17,212 bases of DNA, from positions 1 through 17,212 of the forward strand of contig UQLS01000024.1 of NCBI GenBank assembly GCA_900541915.1, written 5' to 3'. Position 1 is the stretch's first letter. Every line of letters starts with the position of its first letter. This DNA is from an uncultured Phascolarctobacterium sp. GTDB lineage: Bacteria; Bacillota; Negativicutes; Acidaminococcales; Acidaminococcaceae. Under the pieces are notes generated by a model that saw nothing but the letters and a program-made list of their open reading frames with translations, ran no database searches and was not told where the DNA came from. A program made the translations under genes and the position numbers. This document shows, one piece after another, positions 1-5,404 of this stretch.

Positions 1-236
1 TTATCTGCCAGTTCTTTATCAGCAGCTACACGGTCTGCCACTTCCTGACCAATTTCGCCTCTGATTGCAGCATCTTCATTCTTACGGTCCATTTCTTCCT
101 GACCGATTTTATCTGCCAGTTCTTTATCAGCAGCTACACGGTCTGCCACTTCCTGACCAATTTGGCCTCTGATTGAAGCATCTTCATTTTTACGGTCCAT
201 TTCTTCCTGACCGATTTTATCTGCCAGTTCTTTATC
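1..236 (-). repeat. 108-bp in-frame tandem repeat (2 full units plus 20 bp)
   Basis: Units at 1-108 and 109-216 differ at only three positions (56/164, 68/176, 81/189), and a third begins at 217 and diverges after base 236. The period equals 36 codons, so gain or loss of a unit keeps the frame. On the protein this gives two residue changes (S to A, Q to E). The array continues beyond the left edge, so its copy number is unknown. Confidence 0.95.
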
Positions 237-575
237 TGCATCTTGACGAATTAGGGATTCACCATTAATTTTGTCTTCTAATGCTTTATCACCAGCAATA
301 CGATCATTTTTCTCTTGCTCAAGAGCAGACTTATCTACTAAATCGCCTAATTCTACACCATTGACTTTACCTACTTCAATTTCACCAACAGTTAATTTTC
401 CGTCAAGTTCAAGATTTGTAATCTCATTATATCCAGCAAGATCTTTACCACTAATATAACCAGCACCTATATCCATGTAAAGATGGTTTGCCATTACAGG
501 ACTTGCATAAATACCTGCCATAACAGTTGCGCATAATGCAGTTGCTAAAATTTTAGATTTCATCATTCTTTTCAT
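1..575 (-). CDS. Secreted surface protein with coiled-coil tandem repeats (N-terminal part, runs off window)
   Basis: The reading frame opens at ATG 575 and stays open to the window edge (191 codons plus two bases), so the C-terminus is missing. AAGGAAGGG lies 6 nt upstream and supports this Met over the ATGs at 566 and 563. Residues 1-29 form a signal peptide: K/R-rich start, hydrophobic core ATALCATVMAGIYA, and cleavage after SPVMA. Residues 30-113 are a mixed, acidic region. From residue 114 a 36-residue unit starting DKELADKIGQEE repeats at 114-149 and 150-185 and begins a third time at 186. Each unit is two related 18-residue halves sharing IGQE, rich in D, E, K, A and R, as expected for a coiled-coil stalk. 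Such stalks are common in trimeric autotransporters and other fibrous adhesins, but the anchor that would prove this is outside the window. The N-terminus carries no SLH motif, so it is not an OmpM-type porin. Function is inferred. Confidence 0.82.
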   Translation of the reverse strand, partial: MKRMMKSKILATALCATVMAGIYASPVMANHLYMDIGAGYISGKDLAGYNEITNLELDGKLTVGEIEVGKVNGVELGDLVDKSALEQEKNDRIAGDKALEDKINGESLIRQDADKELADKIGQEEMDRKNEDASIRGQIGQEVADRVAADKELADKIGQEEMDRKNEDAAIRGEIGQEVADRVAADKELAD

Positions 576-724
576 AACAATCCCTTCCTTTTCCAAATTG
601 TTATAAATAAAAGCAAATATTATCATCAGTTCAGCCATGTATAAATTTATTTTTTTGCATATAATTGCACTATGTATAAAATAACACAGCTAAAACTGAA
701 TATTACTAACTTTTATTTATATCA

Positions 725-752
725 ATCATAGCATAATGTCCCCCTCCGTCAA
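725..752 (-). promoter_or_regulatory. Promoter of the repeat-containing surface protein gene
   Basis: On the minus strand: -35 TTGACG (752-747), a 16-bp spacer, and -10 TATGAT (730-725) preceded by TGC, making an extended -10. Transcription should begin near 718, giving an untranslated leader of about 140 nt before ATG 575. It is the only good sigma-A-like match in this AT-rich gap. Confidence 0.7.
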
Positions 753-911
753 ACATACGTCTTTTAAATTATTTATTCGTATTTACTTGTTTCACAAATC
801 TATTTATGTATTTTTTTTATATGCAATATAATTATTTTTATTAAAAATCTTCTTATTTTTATTTTTATTTTTTTTACATTTTCGTCAAAATTTTTATTTA
901 CGTATCTATAC

Positions 912-943
912 AAAAAGCCGATGTGTTTTAAACACATCGGCTT
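912..943 (-). terminator. Second of two tandem terminators after the Cys-rich gene
   Basis: A 29-nt almost perfect inverted repeat (915-943, arms AAGCCGATGTG and CACATCGGCTT) is followed on the minus strand by TTTTT. The plus-strand side has no T run, so it serves minus-strand transcription. It acts as a back-up to the terminator at 965-996 and isolates the surface protein gene. Confidence 0.8.
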
Positions 944-964
944 GATAAGAAAATATTCTAAAAT

Positions 965-996
965 AAAAAAGACCTGGAAAATCCCAGGTCTTTTTT
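965..996 (-). terminator. Intrinsic terminator after the Cys-rich gene
   Basis: The stem GACCTGG / CCAGGTC (971-990) has a 6-nt loop and is flanked by six A and six T, so the minus-strand RNA ends in a U tract. It starts 10 nt past the stop codon of the 49-aa gene. The symmetry would allow it to work in both directions. Confidence 0.88.
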
Positions 997-1005
997 ATTT
1001 TCCTT

Positions 1006-1155
1006 TTACTTTTGTGCTGCAGCAATATCGCGCATACAAAAAACAAGAGAACCGTTACCGCGATGATTCATAATGCACTCACAGCATTTACCATGACGAG
1101 GACATTCCTTTTTCGGACAGGTGCAGTTCGCCTCATTGCAATGTTCTTTTTCCAT
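1006..1155 (-). CDS. Small Cys/His-rich protein, 49 aa, probable zinc-binding, function unknown
   Basis: ATG 1155 is preceded by a strong ribosome binding site (GAGGAGGAG, 7-8 nt away) and the frame ends at TAA 1006-1008, just before a terminator, so this short frame is very likely real. The protein has nine cysteines or histidines in a tight pattern: C6, C11, C13, C18, H21, C24, C25, C27, H31 and C40, with the core HGKCCECIMNHRGNGSLVFC. The spacing suggests one or two bound metal ions. The pattern resembles small Firmicutes proteins annotated only as domains of unknown function (DUF6485-like, from memory, unchecked). It lies 22 nt after the 129-aa gene and probably shares its transcript. Confidence 0.85.
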   Translation of the reverse strand: MEKEHCNEANCTCPKKECPRHGKCCECIMNHRGNGSLVFCMRDIAAAQK

Positions 1156-1177
1156 AAATTTCTCCTCCTCTTATGGA

Positions 1178-1567
1178 TTATTTATAACTTTGCAGTTTTA
1201 CCAGCAGTTCGCCATAAGTACCTTTACGGTTGGCCAGCATCATATTTAAAGCCCATACGGCAGTCCCAGCATCATCTTCAGTACGTGTGCATTGCATAGG
1301 ATGTTTTTCCGCAGTAAATTTAAATATTTCTTCCGCTTCCACCAGGCAATACATATCCTGACGGGTATAAGCAGAAATTCCGGCATCAGAAAACATTATC
1401 GTCGCCATCAGCATATCATCCATCCGCCAGCATTCCAGGCGATAGGCACGTCCATCACTGAGCGTGCCGGTACAGTAACCTACATCCATCACACCATCTT
1501 CATCAGGTTCATAAGGTGAAGGTACATAATCTATTCTGCACGGTACAGGAAATTCCTTAATAAGCAT
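1178..1567 (-). CDS. Hypothetical protein, 129 aa, unrecognised
   Basis: ATG 1567 has GAGGAG 9 nt upstream (complement at 1577-1582) and an extended -10 promoter about 35 nt further. The protein is soluble and acidic, with no signal peptide or membrane segment. Its N-terminal half looks beta-rich (GYCTGTLSDGRAYRLECWRM, then a hydrophobic strand LMATIMFSDAG), and the C-terminal part (VWALNMMLANRKGTYGELLV) looks helical. I do not recognise the family. The following Cys-rich gene is 22 nt away and probably co-transcribed, so the two may act together. Codon use looks like that of the neighbours, with no sign of recent transfer. Confidence 0.8.
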   Translation of the reverse strand: MLIKEFPVPCRIDYVPSPYEPDEDGVMDVGYCTGTLSDGRAYRLECWRMDDMLMATIMFSDAGISAYTRQDMYCLVEAEEIFKFTAEKHPMQCTRTEDDAGTAVWALNMMLANRKGTYGELLVKLQSYK

Positions 1568-1601
1568 TTAATAATTCTCCTCTTTGTCATAATTCTTTTT
1601 T

Positions 1602-1610
1602 ATTATAACA
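1602..1610 (-). promoter_or_regulatory. Extended -10 promoter for the 129-aa and Cys-rich genes
   Basis: The minus-strand sequence TGTTATAAT is a consensus extended -10 (TGnTATAAT). No good -35 stands at 16-18 bp, which is typical of extended -10 promoters. A start near 1595 gives a leader of about 28 nt ahead of ATG 1567. The same 9-mer occurs before the response regulator gene at 5342-5350. Confidence 0.6.
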
Positions 1611-1643
1611 TCAATTACGCCAAAGCAAAAGAACAATGCAATC

Positions 1644-3245
1644 TTATCCTGTGTGTACCATTTTACGCATTACTATCCAGTTAGAAAGTTTTAATTCTTC
1701 ATTCCATTCCGAAGTATCTAAAGCTAAGAAATCAGCTTCATATTTACTGCTGACAACTACCAACGGATACATTTCCTGCTCGATAGCTGCATACGGCATC
1801 ACATTTTTGCTGTTCCAGGAGTATGCCTGCGGAGAAAAATTCGCAGCAGATTTTGCGGGCAGTAATTTTACAAACTGCTTACCGGAATAAAATACAGCTG
1901 ACGTAGGATAATGTCCATATACACCTACACTGTCAGCATTAGTATATTGTGGTAAAAGTATCGCCAAGTCTTTTGCAGATCTCTGCGAAGAAAACGGTAC
2001 AGCAATGCACATAGTAAGCGTCAAATAAAAAATTACAGAACCAAGTCCTATGCTTATAAAATTGCCACTCACATATTTTCTTAAACAGAAGTATATAAAT
2101 AATCCAACACCTAAACTTGCAGGCAATAAAAATAACATTGTACCAGACACTAAACCTTTGTTAACTGTCCAATATCCGGCTATTACCAAAAATATAAAAG
2201 TGCCGGCCAACAAACGTAAAAATATTTTTTTCTTTAAAATCTCCTCATATTCAGTTAAATACCCGCCTAAAAGCAACGCACCTGGAAAAAGCATAGGATA
2301 AGTATAGGTTATATATTTAGTTGCCATACATTGAAAAAATACAAATACAGCAGCTGCCCAAATTAACAGGAATTTTTCGCGTACAGAAACAATAAAACTA
2401 TTTTCCCGCCACGCACGATAAATAATCATCGGTAAAAGTAAACTCCAAGGGAAAAAAGCCAGCATATTAACAACAGTATAATAATAAAATACGTCATCAC
2501 GCGGGTGCTCAGAAACAGTAGCCCGCAAAAAATTATGCGTACCTAAAAAGGTATCAATAAAAGCTGCTCCATGCAGATAAATCATCATCCCATACCAGGG
2601 CATTACCAGTAAAGCAAACAGCGCTGTACCCGTAAGTAAATGCATTCTGAACGGCAAACGCCACTCCTTCTGCCATATTATAAACAAAGTAATAATCAAT
2701 CCCGGCAGTAAAAAACCTATCGGCCCTTTAGTAAGCGTTGCTAAAGCAGCACAGATATACATTAAATACCAATAGCGACTGCTGTGAGAAGTATATGCCA
2801 GATAGAAAAACAACAACGTCCCGCTAAAAAACAAGAACAGCACCGCATCTGTAATAATTGATTTACTGATGAGGAAAAATTCCAAACAACTCAGTAATAT
2901 CATACTGCTGTAAAAGCCAGTCCGCTCATTATACAATTTACTTCCGCCCCAATATATCAGCCCTAAAGCGGCTAAACCAAACAGAGCAGGAAAAAACCTT
3001 GCTGCAAATTCTGTAAAGCCGAAAACTTTGAATGCTAAGGCTGTCAGCCAGTAAAACATCACAGGCTTATCAAACCAGTAATGTCCATATATCTGCGGTG
3101 AAATCCAGTCGCCAGACAATACCATTTCTTTAGCTGTCAGCGCATAATTTGATTCAACTGAGTCTGTTATCAATAAATCATTATTACAAAAGAAAAGCAA
3201 TAATACAGCACTTAGCCAAAAAATATACTTATAAGCTTTTTCCAT
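1644..3245 (-). CDS. Polytopic membrane glycosyltransferase, ArnT/PMT-like (GT83/GT39 superfamily), 533 aa
   Basis: The likely reaction is transfer of a sugar from an undecaprenyl-phosphate donor to an acceptor on the outer face of the inner membrane; in ArnT the acceptor is lipid A. The protein has about a dozen hydrophobic segments. The first periplasmic loop carries the family pattern: an acidic residue before Y-A (SVESNYA, 29-35), SGDWISP (44-50), FDKP (58-61) and TEFAARFFPAL (78-88). The TKGPIG motif (172-177) is also typical. A soluble C-terminal tail (about 420-533) completes it. I chose ATG 3245 because AAGGGG stands 7 nt upstream; an in-frame ATG at 3281 has no ribosome binding site. 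The usual PDE-R-Y-A motif is changed to DSVESNYA. It follows a two-component system and is probably its target. Acceptor and sugar cannot be told from sequence. Confidence 0.85.
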   Translation of the reverse strand: MEKAYKYIFWLSAVLLLFFCNNDLLITDSVESNYALTAKEMVLSGDWISPQIYGHYWFDKPVMFYWLTALAFKVFGFTEFAARFFPALFGLAALGLIYWGGSKLYNERTGFYSSMILLSCLEFFLISKSIITDAVLFLFFSGTLLFFYLAYTSHSSRYWYLMYICAALATLTKGPIGFLLPGLIITLFIIWQKEWRLPFRMHLLTGTALFALLVMPWYGMMIYLHGAAFIDTFLGTHNFLRATVSEHPRDDVFYYYTVVNMLAFFPWSLLLPMIIYRAWRENSFIVSVREKFLLIWAAAVFVFFQCMATKYITYTYPMLFPGALLLGGYLTEYEEILKKKIFLRLLAGTFIFLVIAGYWTVNKGLVSGTMLFLLPASLGVGLFIYFCLRKYVSGNFISIGLGSVIFYLTLTMCIAVPFSSQRSAKDLAILLPQYTNADSVGVYGHYPTSAVFYSGKQFVKLLPAKSAANFSPQAYSWNSKNVMPYAAIEQEMYPLVVVSSKYEADFLALDTSEWNEELKLSNWIVMRKMVHTG

Positions 3246-3249
3246 AATA

Positions 3250-3320
3250 AATCCCCTTACTTTTTGATTTATTTTAAGCATAAATAATATTTCTTAAAAT
3301 AATCTGAAAGTAAGGGGTTT
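3250..3320 (-). promoter_or_regulatory. Long hairpin burying the glycosyltransferase Shine-Dalgarno
   Basis: In the minus-strand RNA, CCCCTTACTTT (complement 3307-3317) pairs perfectly with AAAGTAAGGGG (3253-3263). Inside it a second stem pairs GATTATTTTAAG (3293-3304) with CTTAAAATAAATC (3266-3278), with one bulged base. The loop is 14 nt. The 3' arm contains the AAGGGG that serves as ribosome binding site for ATG 3245, so the fold would hide it. No U run follows the stem (ATTTATTAT), which argues against a plain terminator. Confidence 0.65.
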
Positions 3321-3325
3321 TTATG

Positions 3326-4600
3326 TTATTTAGGCAGTATAACCTGCATTATCGTACCCTGCGGCTTGTTGTCTAAAACAGTAATTTTACCATCATGCAG
3401 ACGCACAATAGACAGAGCTAAGGCAAGGCCAAGCCCTAAACCACCCTGTTCACGGCTGCGTACTTTATCTACACGATAAAACCTGTCAAAAATTTTTTCT
3501 TTATCGGCATCACTAATGCCAATTCCCTGATCCTGTATCTGCAAAATAATGCAATCTCGTTTATCTGCAGCTTTAACAAGTATTTCCGAAGCAGCAGGTG
3601 AATATTTCACGGCATTATCCAATAAAATAATCAACAGCATATTAAGTGAATCTGCATCACCTTTTAAAAATAAATGTTCCGGTAAATCTGTCTTTATCCT
3701 CTGCTGCTTTTCTTCCGCAACCAGGCTGCATTGATTTATCACCTGCCTGCAAAGTGCAGTAAAATCAATTCTTTTCTTTTTTACTTTTAAACCAAGATTA
3801 TCCCTGCGTGCCAGCTCCATCAAGGTATCAGTCAGCTTTCTCAGCCTTCCTACTTCTGTTTTAAGCATCTGCAAGGTTTCGGCAGCAAAAGAACTGTAAC
3901 GACTTTCTGTATCTTCAAGCAGACCCTGTACAGCTAAATTAAGTACGGACAGCGGAGTACGCATTTCATGAGAAGCATCAGCAGTAAATTGTTTTTGTTT
4001 CTCATACATCAGCTGAATCGGACGTATATTGCGCTTGGAAAGCCAGTAGCCTAAAAGACAGGCAGGTATAAACAACACTAAAGCAATGCACAGTAATACA
4101 AGTAATGTTTCGTAAGCCGCTTCGTAGTAAAACTCCATATTCTTAAACATATACAGACGTCCGATAACCCTGTCACCATCTTTAACAGGGGCAACAGCCG
4201 CAAGATAGCGGTATCTTTCGCCTACACTATTGCGTATACGCAGCATTTCTGCCGAATCGTCGCTTTCCGGCCAATCCTCACGATGATTCTTCAATATATC
4301 TCCTACTGCTGCTCCCTGCAGTTGGTCTAAAACCACTGTCTTATCATCCGGTTTAACTAAGAAAGCCAGCATACTGCCGTTTTTAATAGCAACATCAGAA
4401 ACAGGAGCCTCCTCTGTAGCAACATATTCTGCCGCCTCGTGGTAAATTTGTGCTACCAAATCTTCTTTTTCGTGCATCAGTACTGCATACCATACCAGAC
4501 AATAAGTAATACCCACTACCAGTAAAATAAGCATTCCGAAAATGAAGGCATACATCAGCGTCATACGCCGTCGCAGCCTTTCAAACATATTATTCCACAT
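3326..4600 (-). CDS. Sensor histidine kinase, HAMP-less, 424 aa
   Basis: This inner-membrane sensor autophosphorylates on histidine and passes phosphate to the adjacent regulator. In order: a basic N-terminus (ERLRRRM), TM1 about 15-38, an extracytoplasmic sensor region about 39-163, TM2 about 164-187, the H-box FTADASHEMRTPLSVL with H211, the N-box LLDNAVKYSP (N329), the G1 box DQGIGIS (357-363), the F-box IFDRFYRVD, and the G2 box GGLGLGLAL (386-394). Only about 24 residues separate TM2 from the histidine, too few for a full HAMP domain. The sensor region is not a fold I recognise. ATG 4600 is preferred: GAGG lies 11 nt upstream, while GTG 4612 and ATG 4588 lack a good site. It overlaps the regulator stop by 11 bp, so translation is probably coupled. 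Confidence 0.92.
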   Translation of the reverse strand: MWNNMFERLRRRMTLMYAFIFGMLILLVVGITYCLVWYAVLMHEKEDLVAQIYHEAAEYVATEEAPVSDVAIKNGSMLAFLVKPDDKTVVLDQLQGAAVGDILKNHREDWPESDDSAEMLRIRNSVGERYRYLAAVAPVKDGDRVIGRLYMFKNMEFYYEAAYETLLVLLCIALVLFIPACLLGYWLSKRNIRPIQLMYEKQKQFTADASHEMRTPLSVLNLAVQGLLEDTESRYSSFAAETLQMLKTEVGRLRKLTDTLMELARRDNLGLKVKKKRIDFTALCRQVINQCSLVAEEKQQRIKTDLPEHLFLKGDADSLNMLLIILLDNAVKYSPAASEILVKAADKRDCIILQIQDQGIGISDADKEKIFDRFYRVDKVRSREQGGLGLGLALALSIVRLHDGKITVLDNKPQGTIMQVILPK

Positions 4601-5255
4601 AATAGCCCACACCTCTTGCCGTGTGAATTATATTCTCATCTGCCAAATCCATAATCTTTTTGCGAAGTAAACGGATATGCACATCAAGATTATTTTCGGT
4701 AACATCATTGTTGATGCCCCAAACTCTTTCCTGCAATATTTCCCGCGGAATAATCTGCCCTCTGTTATTGAGCAGGATTTCCAACAGCTTAAATTCACGC
4801 GGACGCAGTTCTATTTTCTTATCACCACACACAAAACTATGGCTGCTGCGTTCCAACACATATTTACCATAAGTTATATTTTCCGCTGTATACTGCCCTG
4901 GACGTCTTAAAAGTGCATTTAATCTGGCAACAAGCTCCTGCACATCAAACGGCTTAACCATATAATCATCGGCTCCGCTGTTAAGACCTTCAACCTTATC
5001 TTCAACAGTATCACGTGCTGTCAGCAGCAATATTTTGCCTGAGTACTCCTCATCACGCAATTTTCTGCATAACTCTACGCCGCTCATTCCCGGCAGCATC
5101 CAGTCAAGTATCAAAACATCATAACCATCGCTGTAACATATCTCATAAGCATCATTGCCGTTCTCTGTCCATTCCACAATAATATTCTGCTTGCGTAGCA
5201 GCATGGAAAGCAATCTGCCTAAATTTCTATCATCCTCAGCCAATAAAACCTTCAT
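4590..5255 (-). CDS. OmpR/PhoB-family response regulator, 221 aa
   Basis: The receiver domain (1-115) has every key residue: acidic pocket D8-D9, phosphoacceptor D51 in LILDWMLPGMSG, T79 and K101 in the MVKPF motif. The C-terminal winged helix (about 125-221) carries LRPREFKLLEILLNNRGQII, the recognition helix region VTENNLDVHIRLLRKKI and the wing ending GVGYYVE, typical of OmpR-type DNA-binding domains. ATG 5255 is chosen over GTG 5261, because GAGG stands 7 nt upstream of it and overlaps the GTG. It leads an operon with the kinase and the glycosyltransferase and has its own extended -10 promoter just past the rpoC terminator. Its targets are unknown; autoregulation and control of the glycosyltransferase are inferences. 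Confidence 0.93.
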   Translation of the reverse strand: MKVLLAEDDRNLGRLLSMLLRKQNIIVEWTENGNDAYEICYSDGYDVLILDWMLPGMSGVELCRKLRDEEYSGKILLLTARDTVEDKVEGLNSGADDYMVKPFDVQELVARLNALLRRPGQYTAENITYGKYVLERSSHSFVCGDKKIELRPREFKLLEILLNNRGQIIPREILQERVWGINNDVTENNLDVHIRLLRKKIMDLADENIIHTARGVGYYVE

Positions 5256-5341
5256 AATCACACCTCATTATGGCTACTTATTCAGTATGAATATAACTCG
5301 CTAACATTAAGTAAAACTGAAATACCACTTCTATTACTTTT

Positions 5342-5350
5342 ATTATAACA
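5342..5350 (-). promoter_or_regulatory. Extended -10 promoter of the two-component operon
   Basis: TGTTATAAT on the minus strand is a full extended -10. The upstream 17-bp window falls in the rpoC terminator hairpin and holds no -35 match. A start near 5335 leaves about 80 nt of leader before ATG 5255. I found no clear pair of direct repeats that would mark a binding site for the regulator. Confidence 0.55.
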
Positions 5351-5388
5351 AAAAAACACTGCCTATCCTAAAAAGGATAGGCAGTGTT
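5350..5388 (-). terminator. rpoC intrinsic terminator
   Basis: A perfect 14-bp stem (AACACTGCCTATCC / GGATAGGCAGTGTT, 5355-5388) with a 6-nt loop is followed by seven T on the minus strand. It begins 16 nt after the rpoC stop and ends the rpoBC transcript. Its T tract directly abuts the extended -10 of the next operon. Confidence 0.95.
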
Positions 5389-5404
5389 CAGCGCTTAGAA
5401 AAAA

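Larger units (their letters stand above)
576..1005. other. 430-bp intergenic region, very AT-rich
   Basis: No gene was found on either strand. From right to left it holds two terminators for the upstream small genes (965-996 and 912-943), a very AT-rich stretch (about 760-910) with long A and T runs that could act as an upstream promoter element, the promoter at 725-752, and an AT-rich leader for the surface protein gene. Confidence 0.8.

Noticed and set aside
1..236. CRISPR array
   Set aside because: The 108-bp repeats are contiguous without spacers, in frame, and encode a coiled-coil repeat.
3246..3281. Glycosyltransferase start at ATG 3281
   Set aside because: It has no Shine-Dalgarno, while ATG 3245 has AAGGGG 7 nt upstream. 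The upstream ATG remains of interest only as part of the hairpin.
3253..3317. Simple intrinsic terminator after the histidine kinase
   Set aside because: No U tract follows the stem on the minus strand; the 3' arm doubles as the next ribosome binding site.
4601..4612. Histidine kinase start at GTG 4612
   Set aside because: ATG 4600 has a GAGG at an acceptable distance, and the GTG overlaps that site.
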